Position numbers and translations under genes: made by a program
Notes under the pieces: model-generated
Seen by the model: only the letters and a program-made list of their open reading frames with translations
Databases searched by the model: none
What the model was told of the DNA's origin: nothing
Shown: piece by piece, positions 32,125-40,760 of the stretch
How the letters are laid out: each line of letters opens with the position of its first letter
How positions within the stretch are numbered: position 1 is the stretch's first letter
Assembly: GCF_900108335.1 (NCBI RefSeq)
Contig: NZ_FNVT01000003.1
Location: forward strand, 1-64,000
Origin: Nonomuraea solani
Lineage (GTDB): Bacteria; Actinomycetota; Actinomycetes; Streptosporangiales; Streptosporangiaceae
Length of the DNA: 64,000 nt
Direction of reading: 5' to 3'

Positions 32125-32861
32125 AATTTCGTGACCTGCACCGGCCCGGCGACCCGCTCCTCCTCCCGAACGCGTGGGACTACGGCTCCGCCGCCGCCCT
32201 GGCCGCCCAGGGTTTCAAGGCGATCGGCACCACGAGCCTCGGCGTGGCCGCCGTCTACGGCCGGCCGGACGCCGCCGGCGCCACCAAGGCCGAGACCATC
32301 GAGCTGGCGGAGGCGCTCAAGGACCTGGGCGCGCTGATCACCGTGGACATCGAGGGCGGTTTCAGCGACGACCCCGCCGAGGTGTCGGACCTGGTGGCGG
32401 GCCTGGCCGCGCTCGGCGTCGCGGGCGTCAACCTGGAGGACGGCCGTCCCGACGGCACGCTGCGCCCGATCGACCTGCACCAGCGCGTCATCGCGGCCGC
32501 CCTGGGCCACGGCGTGTTCGTCAACGCGCGCACGGACACGTGCTGGCTGCGTACCGGCGACACGCGCGAACGGGTGGACGCCTACGGCCACGCCGACGGG
32601 ATCTTCGTGCCCGGCCTGAGCGACCTGGACGAGATCGCCAAGGTGGCCGCGAGCACGCCGCTGCCCCTCAACGTGCTCTACCAGCCGGGCGGTCCCACGC
32701 TGGCGCAGCTCGCCGCCGCCGGTGTGGCCAGGGTGAGCACCGGGTCGCTGCTCTATCGGGCCTCGCTGCAGGGAGCGCTCGCGACGGTGCTCGCCATTCA
32801 GGGCGAACCGGCGCCGCAGGTGCCGACATATGCGGAGATAACCGCAATGCTGCCGGGATAA
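32121..32861 (+). CDS. Isocitrate lyase/PEP mutase family protein
   Basis: 246 residues forming a PEP-mutase-type TIM barrel. Motifs include LLLPNAWDYGSAAALAAQGFKAIGTTS, ITVDIEGGF (metal-binding Asp/Glu on strand 3), VNLEDGRPDG, VFVNARTDT and the C-terminal AGVARVSTGSLLYRAS. It lacks the KKCGH/KRCGH loop of true isocitrate lyase, so C-C or C-P lyase chemistry on a small oxoacid is likely but unspecified. It overlaps the P450-like gene by 4 bases. The AfsR-like gene begins 8 bases after it. Confidence 0.88.
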   Translation: MKFRDLHRPGDPLLLPNAWDYGSAAALAAQGFKAIGTTSLGVAAVYGRPDAAGATKAETIELAEALKDLGALITVDIEGGFSDDPAEVSDLVAGLAALGVAGVNLEDGRPDGTLRPIDLHQRVIAAALGHGVFVNARTDTCWLRTGDTRERVDAYGHADGIFVPGLSDLDEIAKVAASTPLPLNVLYQPGGPTLAQLAAAGVARVSTGSLLYRASLQGALATVLAIQGEPAPQVPTYAEITAMLPG

Positions 32862-32868
32862 TCGACGT

Positions 32869-35697
32869 ATGCGCTTCCAGATCCTCGGGCCCACCGACGC
32901 CCTGGGCGAGGACGGCGAGCCGATCGCGCTCGGCGGCCCCCGGGTACGGGCCCTGCTGACGCTGCTCGCCCTGCACGCGGGCCGCATCGTCGGCGCGGAG
33001 CAGCTCGTGGACGGCCTGTACGGCGCCGCCCCGCCGGAAGGCGTGGCCAACGCGCTGCAGTCGCAGGTGTCCCGGCTGCGCCGGGCGCTGGGCCGGGATC
33101 TGGTCGAGTTCCATCCGGCCGGCTACCGCCTGGTCGCCGACCCGCAGGACGTGGACGCGCGCAGGTTCGAGTCGCTGGCCCAGGCGGGCCGGCGGGCACT
33201 GGCGGCCGGCGACCCCGCACAGGCCGCCCTGCTGCTGCGCGAGGGGCTGGAGCTGTGGCGGGGCGCGCCGCTCGCCGACGCCCCCTACGCGGAGGCCGCC
33301 GCGTCGGCGCTGGCGGAGCTGCGGCTGGCCGCCACGGAGGACCGGGTGCAGGCGGACCTCGACCTGGGCCGGCACCGCGAGCTGGTCGCCGAGCTGCGCC
33401 AGCTCACCGCCGCCCACCCGCTGCGCGAGCGGCTGCGGGCCCAGCTCATGCGCGCCCTCTACGGCAGTGGCAGGCAGGCGGAGGCGCTGGCCGCGTACGA
33501 CGAGGCCAGGAAGTCGCTGGACGAGGAGCTGGGCGTCGAGCCGGGCGCCGAACTGGCCGCCGCGCACCTGGCCGTGCTCAGGGCCGACCCCGCGCTCGGC
33601 GCCCCCGCCGACGGGCAGCGGTCCAGGCAGGGCATCCGCGCCCAGCTCACCAGCTTCGTGGGCCGGACCGAGGAGCTCGCGCAGGTGGGCGAGAGGTTGG
33701 GGGCGAACAGGCTCGTCACGCTGATCGGCCCCGGCGGCGCGGGCAAGACGCGGCTGGCCATCGAGGCGGCCGGGCAGACGCCGGGCGACGTGTGCTTCGT
33801 CCCGCTCGCGCCGGTGACCGACAGCGCGGGCGTGCCCCGGGCCGTACTGTCCGCGCTCGACATCCGCGACGCCCTGCTGCACGCCCCCGAGCGGCCCGCC
33901 GTCGACCCGCTGACCCGGCTCGTCACCGCCCTGGCCGACCGGCGGCTGCTGCTGATCCTGGACAACTGCGAGCACCTGGTCGAGGCCACGGCCGAGCTGA
34001 CCGACCACCTGCTGGCCGCCTGCCCGGGGCTGCGCGTGCTGGTGACCGGGCGTGAGGCGCTCGGCATCACCGGCGAGTCGATCCTGCCCGTGTCGCCGCT
34101 GCCGCTGCCACCGCCCGAGGCGGGTGCGCCGCTGGACTATCCGGCCGTGCGGCTGTTCGCCGACCGCGCCGCCGCCGTCCGGCCGGGGTTCGCCGTGGAC
34201 GCGGGCAACGCGGCCCAGGTCGTGCGGATCTGCAGGGCGCTCGACGGGCTGCCGCTGGCGATCGAGCTGGCGGCGGCGCGGCTGCGTACGCTGTCGCTGC
34301 CCGACGTCGCGGCGCGGCTGGACGACCGGTTCCGGCTGCTGACCCGTGGCAGCCGTACGGCGCTGCCCCGGCACCAGACCCTGCGCGCGGTCGTGGCCTG
34401 GAGCTGGGACCTGCTGGACGAGAGCGAGCAGCAGGTGGCCAGGAGGCTGACCGTGTTCGTGGGCGGCGCGCGGCCCGAGGCGGCCGAGCGGGTGTGCGGG
34501 CTGCCGGAGGAGGTGCTGTTCTCGCTGGCGGAGAAGTCGCTGGTCGAGTTCGTGGACGGCCGGTTCCGGATGCTGGAGACGATCAGGGCGTTCTGCGCGG
34601 AGCGGCTGGAGGAGTCCGGCGAGGCGGAGCCGGTCTTCGAGGCGCACGCCGCCTACTACCTCGACCTGCTCTTGATCGCCGACCCCAAGCTGCGCGCCCA
34701 TGAGCAGTTGGAGTGGCTGGCCCGGCTGGACGAGGAGAGCGACGACGTCGACGCCGCCCTGCGCTGGGCGACCGAGGCGGGCCGGCTGGAGCTGGCGCTG
34801 CGGCTGCTGGCCATGAGCGCCTGCCACCGATGGATGCGCGGCCACCGGGGCACCAGCGCCGGCCTGTCCGCCGACCTGCTGGCCGCGCTCGGCGACGCGC
34901 GCTTGCCCGGCATGGAGGAGGAGTACGCCATGTGCGTGCTCGTCACGGCCTGGGCGGGAGGCGTGGACGACGCGCTGCGGATCCGGCTGGACGAGGTGCG
35001 CGAGATGCTGCCGGTGACCTTTGTGCCGATGCGCGTGGACTTCCTGATGATGCTGCGGTCGATGTTCACCGGGCCGCCGCGAGACTTCATCGAGGGGTAC
35101 GCGCTGATCATGCAGAGCATCGAGGGGCTGCCGCCCTGGCAGCGGGCGTTGTCCAACGCCGGCGCGGCCTTCGTCCTGCAGGCGCTCGGCCGCGACGACG
35201 AGGCGGTGACCCAGTTCGAGCGGGGACTGAGCGCGTTCAAGGTCATCGGCGAGCGATGGGGCATAGTGCTGGGGCTGTCAGGGCTGGGCGCGCTCCGGCA
35301 GGCGCAGGGAGACTATCGGGCCGCGTACGAGCTCGCCGACGAGGCCATCGCACTGGCCAGGGAACTGGGCGCGAAGACGGAGATCGCCGAGGTGCTGTGC
35401 CGCCGGGCCGACGCGCTGCTCGCCCTGTCCGAGGGGGCCCGCGCGTGGGACGACTACGCGCTGGCCGCCGAGCTGTCGCGCAGGAACGGCTCCATGGAGA
35501 ACCTGGCCTGGGCCTGCCTCGGCATGGCCGAGGTGGCGCTGGCCCGCGGCGACCTGGACGAGGGCCGCTCACTGCTGCTCCGGGCCCGCGAGGTGTGCCC
35601 CGGCGACTGGTACAGCGCCGAGGACACCCGCGAACGCATCGAGGCGCGGCTGGCCAAGCTCGGCGGGCAGGTCAGCGGGCCGGTCAGCGAGCGGTAG
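32869..35697 (+). CDS. AfsR/SARP-type regulator with NB-ARC ATPase and TPR-like domains
   Basis: 942 residues. An OmpR-like winged-helix DNA-binding domain (about 1-95) is followed by the BTAD domain (about 97-245, LLLREGLELWRGAPLADAP and LGVEPGAELAAAH). A STAND ATPase follows (about 260-560) with P-loop GPGGAGKTRLA at about 287-296, Walker B LLLILDNCEHLVEA and ALDGLPLAIELAAARLRTL. The remainder is TPR-like helices. Such proteins activate secondary-metabolite or stress genes after ATP-dependent assembly. The gene follows the P450/PEP-mutase pair without a gap, so it may be cotranscribed with or regulate it. Confidence 0.92.
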   Translation: MRFQILGPTDALGEDGEPIALGGPRVRALLTLLALHAGRIVGAEQLVDGLYGAAPPEGVANALQSQVSRLRRALGRDLVEFHPAGYRLVADPQDVDARRFESLAQAGRRALAAGDPAQAALLLREGLELWRGAPLADAPYAEAAASALAELRLAATEDRVQADLDLGRHRELVAELRQLTAAHPLRERLRAQLMRALYGSGRQAEALAAYDEARKSLDEELGVEPGAELAAAHLAVLRADPALGAPADGQRSRQGIRAQLTSFVGRTEELAQVGERLGANRLVTLIGPGGAGKTRLAIEAAGQTPGDVCFVPLAPVTDSAGVPRAVLSALDIRDALLHAPERPAVDPLTRLVTALADRRLLLILDNCEHLVEATAELTDHLLAACPGLRVLVTGREALGITGESILPVSPLPLPPPEAGAPLDYPAVRLFADRAAAVRPGFAVDAGNAAQVVRICRALDGLPLAIELAAARLRTLSLPDVAARLDDRFRLLTRGSRTALPRHQTLRAVVAWSWDLLDESEQQVARRLTVFVGGARPEAAERVCGLPEEVLFSLAEKSLVEFVDGRFRMLETIRAFCAERLEESGEAEPVFEAHAAYYLDLLLIADPKLRAHEQLEWLARLDEESDDVDAALRWATEAGRLELALRLLAMSACHRWMRGHRGTSAGLSADLLAALGDARLPGMEEEYAMCVLVTAWAGGVDDALRIRLDEVREMLPVTFVPMRVDFLMMLRSMFTGPPRDFIEGYALIMQSIEGLPPWQRALSNAGAAFVLQALGRDDEAVTQFERGLSAFKVIGERWGIVLGLSGLGALRQAQGDYRAAYELADEAIALARELGAKTEIAEVLCRRADALLALSEGARAWDDYALAAELSRRNGSMENLAWACLGMAEVALARGDLDEGRSLLLRAREVCPGDWYSAEDTRERIEARLAKLGGQVSGPVSER

Positions 35698-35731
35698 GCG
35701 GGCCGTCAGCCGTCCTGTGGACAGTGGCGGC

Positions 35732-37243
35732 ATGAAGAACAAATGGGCCTGTCTGGCGATCGCCTGCCTGGCCACCCTGCTGCTCTCCCTCGATCTGACC
35801 GTGCTGCACCTGGCCCTGCCCCGGCTCGTGGCCGACCTGGGCGCGACCTCGACCCAGTTGCTCTGGATCGGCGACATGTACGGCTTCGCGCTGGCCGGCC
35901 TGCTCGTCACCATGGGCAACCTCGGCGACCGCATCGGCCGCAAGCGCCTGCTGCTGATCGGCGCGGCCGCGTTCGGCGCCGCCTCCGTGGTCACCGCGTA
36001 CGCGCCCAGCCCCGAACTGCTGATCGCGGCCCGGGCGCTGCTGGGTGTGGCCGGCGCCACGATCATGCCGTCCACGCTGTCGATCGTCCGCAACGTGTTC
36101 ACCGAACCGGGCGAGCGCACGATGGCCGTCGGCGTCTGGAGCGGGATGAGCGCCGCCGGCTTCGCGGTCGGGCCGGTCGTCGGCGGCCTGCTGCTCGACC
36201 ACTTCTGGTGGGGCTCGGTCTTCCTGATCAACGTGCCCATCATGGCGCTGGTGCTGATCGGCGGCATGGCGGTGCTGCCGGAGTCGCGCAACCCGCACGC
36301 GGGCCGGCTCGACCTGGTCAGCGTGGTCCTGTCGTTCGCCGGCATCGTGACCGCCATCTACGCGATCAAGGAGGTCGCGCACAAGGGCGCCGGGCACGCC
36401 GACGTCGTGGTGGCGGGGATCGGCGGGATCCTGCTGCTGGCGTTGTTCGTGTGGCGGCAGACGCGGCTGGCCGAGCCGCTGATCGACGTGCGGCTGTTCC
36501 GGCGCAGGGCGTTCAGCGCGTCCATCGTGACGAACCTGCTGGCGATCTTCGGGATGTCGGCGATGATGCTGATGTTCGCCTGGTATCTCCAGCTCGTGCT
36601 CGGCTGGTCGCCCCTGCAGGCCGGGCTGGCCCAGCTTCCCGGCGGCCTGAGCGGCGCGGTGGGCGGGGTCCTGGCCGCCAAGCTCATCCAGCCGCTCGGC
36701 AGGAACGGCGTGGTCGCGCTCGGCCTGGCCATGAACGCGGGCTCGTTCTTCTTCTACAGCACGCTCGGCACCGAGCTGAACTACCTGACGCTGCTGCCCG
36801 CCATGATCATCGGTGGCGTCGGCGTCGGGTTCGCCTTCACCGTCAACAACGACAACGTGCTGGCCACCGCGCCCTCGCGGCGGGCGGGGGCGGCGGCCGC
36901 GGTGTCGGAGACGGCGTTCGAGCTGGGCGGGGCGCTCGGCATCGCGATCCTCGGCACGGTGCTGACCAGCGCCTACCGGGCCAACCTCGACCTGCCCGCC
37001 GGGGTGCCCGCCGAGGCCGCGCGGGAGTCGCTGGCCGGGGCGATGTACGCCGCCGAGACCCTGCCCCCCGACCAGGCCGGCGCACTGGTACGCGCCGCGC
37101 ACGCGGCCTTCCTCGAAGGTGTGCACCTGACCTCATACGTCACGGCGGGCCTGCTGGCCGTGGTGGCGGTGCTGGCGCTGGTGGGGCTGCGCGGCGTGCC
37201 GAAGGTCATCCCGGAGGAGGTCCTGGCGGGCGCGGACCGGTAA
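35732..37243 (+). CDS. MFS drug exporter, DHA2 (14-span) family
   Basis: 503 residues with 14 predicted spans. The DHA2 motifs are visible in LDLTVLHLALPRLVADLGATSTQLLWIGDMYGF and GNLGDRIGRKRLLLIGA (loop 2-3 motif A). Motif C-like GMSAAGFAVGPVVGGLLLDHFWW confirms an antiporter of the EmrB/QacA/SmvA group. It probably exports toxic cations or a natural product with the proton gradient. A GTG 15 bases upstream is an alternative start. It follows the AfsR-like gene by 34 bases and may be its target. Confidence 0.92.
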   Translation: MKNKWACLAIACLATLLLSLDLTVLHLALPRLVADLGATSTQLLWIGDMYGFALAGLLVTMGNLGDRIGRKRLLLIGAAAFGAASVVTAYAPSPELLIAARALLGVAGATIMPSTLSIVRNVFTEPGERTMAVGVWSGMSAAGFAVGPVVGGLLLDHFWWGSVFLINVPIMALVLIGGMAVLPESRNPHAGRLDLVSVVLSFAGIVTAIYAIKEVAHKGAGHADVVVAGIGGILLLALFVWRQTRLAEPLIDVRLFRRRAFSASIVTNLLAIFGMSAMMLMFAWYLQLVLGWSPLQAGLAQLPGGLSGAVGGVLAAKLIQPLGRNGVVALGLAMNAGSFFFYSTLGTELNYLTLLPAMIIGGVGVGFAFTVNNDNVLATAPSRRAGAAAAVSETAFELGGALGIAILGTVLTSAYRANLDLPAGVPAEAARESLAGAMYAAETLPPDQAGALVRAAHAAFLEGVHLTSYVTAGLLAVVAVLALVGLRGVPKVIPEEVLAGADR

Positions 37244-37423
37244 CGGCATGACTTAATTCACTCCATGTTGACTTCAATGGCGCGCCCGCGCCACCCGACC
37301 GTCCGAAGGGCACCCCACCCCAAGGACGCCCCTCCTCAAAGAGGCCCGCGCCATCCGGCGGACACCCCTCCCAGGGCGGCCGCGCCCCCTCCCCTCCTCC
37401 AAGGGACCCCAGCCGAAGTGCGG

Positions 37424-38335
37424 TCAGGCGACCGGGTTCGTGGGGCAGGGGCGGGTGGTCGTCGGGGAAAGGGAGTCAAGCCGAGCCCCGATCATCCGAG
37501 CGACCCCCTCGATCGTCTGGATCCCCGTCCCCTCCCCCGGCTGCCGATCCGTCTGCACCGACAACAACAGATCCCGCCCCGGCCCCACCACCCGCCCATA
37601 ACTGGTCACGGCCCACGTGTGGTGGATGAACGGCCGGGGCGTCCACCCGTTCTTGAGCGCCACCCGATCCCCCGGCCGCGCCGCCGCGCTGACCCCCCAC
37701 GCCTGGTCCTTCTGCACCCGCCCCATCAGCCCGAGCACCGTCGCCCGATCGGCGGAGGTCAGCCCCTTGCCCCCGTTGACCAGTACCTTCAACAGCCGGA
37801 CACGATCGGCGGGGCTGGTGTTGGTGCCGCCCCAGAACCGGCTCGGCCCCGGCGTGGTCTCCCTCAGCCCGATCCGCCGGTAGAAGGCGCTCATGGCCCC
37901 ACCGCCCCCGACCCGCGACCACAGGGCGTCGGCCGCGCCGTTGTCGCTCTCCCTGATCATGCGCGAGGCCAGGTCCCGCTCACCCTCACCCAGCCGGCCA
38001 TCGCGCCGCGCCAGCAGGGCGGCGAGGATGTCCACCTTGGCCCCGCTGGCGGTGATCATGTCGTGCTCGTGCTCGCCGTACCCCAGTGAAACCCCCGTCA
38101 CCAGGTCCAGCGCACTGTAGACGACCCGCCCAGGGCGGCGGCTCACGAATCGGGCGAGGTCCCGCTGGAGGCGGACGCGGGCGGCGGAGCCGGCCCGCGG
38201 GTCAGGAAATTTCAGGACACAGCGCGCCACCTTGACCGGCGCCTTCACCGCGACGGGCACCACCTGCACCCGCTCGACCCCACACCCGGCCGCAAGAACA
38301 AGCCCGGCGGCCAGAGCCAACCACTTCGCACGCAC
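37424..38335 (-). CDS. Lipoprotein with class A beta-lactamase-like domain
   Basis: 303 residues. The lipoprotein signal ends in LALAAGLVLAAGC (Cys at about 18). The rest has the class A serine hydrolase fold (PF13354). The active-site Ser-x-x-Lys is in MITASGAKVDILAALL, the SDN motif in IRESDNGAADALW, and the third motif reads ALKNGW, with KNG instead of KTG. No clear omega-loop ExxLN is seen, so real beta-lactamase activity is doubtful and a peptidase or signalling role is possible. Start is GTG; its ribosome-binding G-run is part of the hairpin at 38342-38364. The 180 bases between it and the convergent MFS gene are C-rich on the plus strand and hold nothing recognisable. Confidence 0.8.
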   Translation of the reverse strand: MRAKWLALAAGLVLAAGCGVERVQVVPVAVKAPVKVARCVLKFPDPRAGSAARVRLQRDLARFVSRRPGRVVYSALDLVTGVSLGYGEHEHDMITASGAKVDILAALLARRDGRLGEGERDLASRMIRESDNGAADALWSRVGGGGAMSAFYRRIGLRETTPGPSRFWGGTNTSPADRVRLLKVLVNGGKGLTSADRATVLGLMGRVQKDQAWGVSAAARPGDRVALKNGWTPRPFIHHTWAVTSYGRVVGPGRDLLLSVQTDRQPGEGTGIQTIEGVARMIGARLDSLSPTTTRPCPTNPVA

Positions 38336-38341
38336 GCGCCA

Positions 38342-38364
38342 ACCCCCGAGATCGAATCGGGGGT
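38342..38364 (-). promoter_or_regulatory. Hairpin covering the ribosome-binding site of the beta-lactamase-like gene
   Basis: ACCCCCGA (38342-38349) pairs perfectly with TCGGGGGT (38357-38364) around the loop GATCGAA. On the minus strand the second arm, TCGGGGGT, ends 7 bases before the GTG start and contains the only G-run that could serve as a ribosome-binding site. It could also end transcripts of the hydrolase gene upstream, but there is no T-run. Confidence 0.45.
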
Positions 38365-38433
38365 CGTACGCTTCCTGCCCAGCCCGCCCACCGGCCCCAT
38401 CACACCCGGCGCTTTCGTGGCCAGACCTTCACC

Positions 38434-39306
38434 TCAGAGATGCTCGCCCAGGAAGGCGGCGGTGGCGTCGACGGCCTGGGTGACGTACGGCTCGCGGTCG
38501 TAGAGGTCGATGTGCTCCTTGGCGTCCAGCCAGACGATCCGCTTCGGCTGGTCGAGCCGCCGGTAGACCTCCTCGGCCCCCTCCGGCGAGCAGAACCGGT
38601 CGACCACACCGTGCACGATCAGGGCGGGTTTCGGCGACAGGAAGTCGGCGCCCATGATGTTGTCCATCGTGACCAGCTCACGCACACTCGCCCTGGTCAC
38701 CTCGTTCGACCAGAAGAGCGAGGCCCCGCGCTCGGTCCCGTAGTAGGCGTACGGCTCGTCGCCCGGCATCGCCGCCTCCCCCGAGGCGGCCACGGCCGGC
38801 AGATATTCGACCGGCCCGCCGCGATCCTGCCGCTCCAGCACCTCGGCGAACGAGCCCAGCACGGCCGGATAGTCCATGCCCGACCGCATCGTGTAGGGGT
38901 TGTTGTAAGCCCCGGCGATGCCCGCGAACACCCCCACCCGAGGGTCGAAGGCGGCCGCCTTCAGCGCGTATCCGCCACCGAGGCAGATCCCGACCGCCCC
39001 GATCCGCTCCGCGTCCACCTCGGACCGCGACCGCAGGAAGGACACCGCCGCCCGCAGGTCGTGCAGCTTGCCCTGCGGGTCTTCGTGCCGCCGCGGTCGC
39101 CCGTCCGACTCGCCCCAGTTGCGGTGGTCGAAGGACAGCGTGACGTATCCGCGCTCCGCGAGGCGGGCCGCGTAGAGCCCGGTGACCTGGTCGCGCACCC
39201 CGGTGAACGGCCCCGTGAACACCAGCCCCGGCCACGGCCCCGCGCCGGCGGGCACCCGCAGGTCCCCGGCCAGCGTGAGGCCGTCCACGACGAACTCAAC
39301 TCTCAT
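38434..39306 (-). CDS. Alpha/beta hydrolase, dienelactone-hydrolase-like
   Basis: 290 residues. The oxyanion region GLVFTGPFTGVRDQ, the SFDHRNWGESDG loop, and the nucleophile elbow GICLGGGYAL with Cys instead of Ser (G-x-C-x-G) mark it as close to the dienelactone hydrolase/DLH-like and UPF0255-type hydrolases. The acid is probably Asp in IVHGVVDRFC and the base His in AKEHIDLYDRE. Substrate unknown. It follows the amine-oxidase gene by 15 bases on the same strand, so it may be the last gene of the amine operon. Confidence 0.85.
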   Translation of the reverse strand: MRVEFVVDGLTLAGDLRVPAGAGPWPGLVFTGPFTGVRDQVTGLYAARLAERGYVTLSFDHRNWGESDGRPRRHEDPQGKLHDLRAAVSFLRSRSEVDAERIGAVGICLGGGYALKAAAFDPRVGVFAGIAGAYNNPYTMRSGMDYPAVLGSFAEVLERQDRGGPVEYLPAVAASGEAAMPGDEPYAYYGTERGASLFWSNEVTRASVRELVTMDNIMGADFLSPKPALIVHGVVDRFCSPEGAEEVYRRLDQPKRIVWLDAKEHIDLYDREPYVTQAVDATAAFLGEHL

Positions 39307-39321
39307 ACGCCCCAGTCTGCG

Positions 39322-40725
39322 CTAAGAATCGAACCCCAGCCCCATCCGGTCGAGCGCGCGCAACCACAGGTTGCGCCTGCCCTCGTGCTGGTCGGCCTGG
39401 GCGATCGACCACCGGGTGAACTGGATCACCCCGGAACGCACGGGTTCGGGCGGGAACGGGAGCGGCTTCTCGCGCACCATCCGCAGCTCGGTCCGCTCGG
39501 TCGGCTCACCCGACAGCAGGTCGAGCATGACGTTCGCGCCGAACCTGGTGGCCCCGACGCCCATGCCGGTGTAGCCGGCCGCGTAGACCAGCCGCCCGCC
39601 GTGCGCCTGGCCGTAGAAGGCGCTGAAGCGGGTGCAGGTGTCGATCACGCCGCCCCACCTGTGGGTGAAGCGAACGTCCGCGAGCTGCGGGAACGTGTCG
39701 TAGAAGTGCTCGGCGAGCTTGACGAACGTCTCGTCGCGCTGGTCGTACTCCGGCTTGACCAGGCCCCCGTTGTAGTAGACGGCGTCGTAGCCGCCCCACA
39801 GGATCCGGTTGTCGTCGGTCAGCCGGTAGTAGTGGAACTGGTTGCCGGAGTCGCCCACGCCCTGCCTGTTGCGCCAGCCCACGTCGGCGAGCTGGGCGTC
39901 GGACAGGGGCTCGGTCATGAGTACGTAGTCGTACACCGGGACGACGAAGTGCCGCAGGCGCCGCAGCAGCGGCGGGAACACCCCGGTGCCCAGCGCCACG
40001 TGACGCGCGGCGACCCTGCCGTGCGGGGTGCGCAGGGTGAGCGTGGTGCCGTCGTCGTCCATGGAGCGGACGGGGGTGCGCTCGTGGACGCGTACGCCGA
40101 GCCGCAGGCACGCCTCCCGCAGCCCCCAGGTCAGCCGGGCCGGGTCGAGCATGGCGCAGCCGCTGCGCTCCCAGAGGCCGCCCAGGTAGGTCGGCGAGTT
40201 CACCTCGGCCCGCACCTGCGCCTGGTCCATCGGCCGGTAGTCGAGCCCCAGGTCGGAGATCAGGTCCAGGTGCTCGTTGAGCCCTTCGAGCTGCCACGGC
40301 TCGGTGGCCACGTGCAGCTCGCCGGTGCGCTCGAAGGAGCAGTCGACGCTGTAGCGCTCCAGCGTGCGCTCGATCTCGTCGAGGTTCTCGACGCCCATGC
40401 GTTCGAGCCGGTCGATCTCCTCCGGCCACCGCTCCAGCCCGTTGGCCAGGCCATGGGTGAGGGTCGCCATGCAGAATCCGCCGTTGCGGCCGGTGGCCGC
40501 CCAGCCGATCCTGCGCCCCTCCAGCAGGACCACGTCCAGCGAGGGATCGCGTTCCTTGGCCATCAGGGCCGTCCACAGCCCCGAGAAGCCGCCGCCGATG
40601 ACGACCAGGTCGGCGTCGGTGTGTCCGAAGAGCCGCGGTCGCGGCTCGGGTCTGGCCGGGCTGTCCAGCCAGTACGGCTTGCGCTCCGCATCAGCCAGCG
40701 CCTTCAGCGGATCCACAAATCCCAC
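39322..40725 (-). CDS. FAD-dependent amine oxidase, PuuB-like
   Basis: 467 residues of the DAO/glycine oxidase fold. The dinucleotide-binding motif is VVIGGGFSGLWTALMAKERDPSLDVVLLEGRRIG, followed by the flavin-near ATGRNGGFCMATLTHG. Late motifs include MTEPLSDAQLADVGW, ILWGGYDAVYYNGG, HRWGGVIDTCTRFSAFYG and VYAAGYTGMGVGATRFGA. This pattern is that of PuuB/OrdL, which oxidises gamma-glutamylputrescine or other N-substituted amines. Its place directly downstream of PotABCD homologues and an aminoaldehyde dehydrogenase gene supports a polyamine-related substrate. The start is GTG, with a second in-frame GTG nine bases on. Confidence 0.88.
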   Translation of the reverse strand: MGFVDPLKALADAERKPYWLDSPARPEPRPRLFGHTDADLVVIGGGFSGLWTALMAKERDPSLDVVLLEGRRIGWAATGRNGGFCMATLTHGLANGLERWPEEIDRLERMGVENLDEIERTLERYSVDCSFERTGELHVATEPWQLEGLNEHLDLISDLGLDYRPMDQAQVRAEVNSPTYLGGLWERSGCAMLDPARLTWGLREACLRLGVRVHERTPVRSMDDDGTTLTLRTPHGRVAARHVALGTGVFPPLLRRLRHFVVPVYDYVLMTEPLSDAQLADVGWRNRQGVGDSGNQFHYYRLTDDNRILWGGYDAVYYNGGLVKPEYDQRDETFVKLAEHFYDTFPQLADVRFTHRWGGVIDTCTRFSAFYGQAHGGRLVYAAGYTGMGVGATRFGANVMLDLLSGEPTERTELRMVREKPLPFPPEPVRSGVIQFTRWSIAQADQHEGRRNLWLRALDRMGLGFDS

Positions 40726-40760
40726 TTCCCCACGGGTGTCGGAGTGTTTCGATATTCAGT

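Noticed and set aside
32668..34845. Minus-strand frame of 725 codons opposite the AfsR-like gene
   Set aside because: The plus strand encodes a clear full-length AfsR/SARP protein with P-loop; the antisense frame shows only repetitive Gln/Arg/Gly-rich sequence.
37424..38335. Calling the class A-like lipoprotein a beta-lactamase resistance gene
   Set aside because: The KTG motif is KNG and no clear ExxLN omega loop is visible; the fold alone does not prove beta-lactam hydrolysis.
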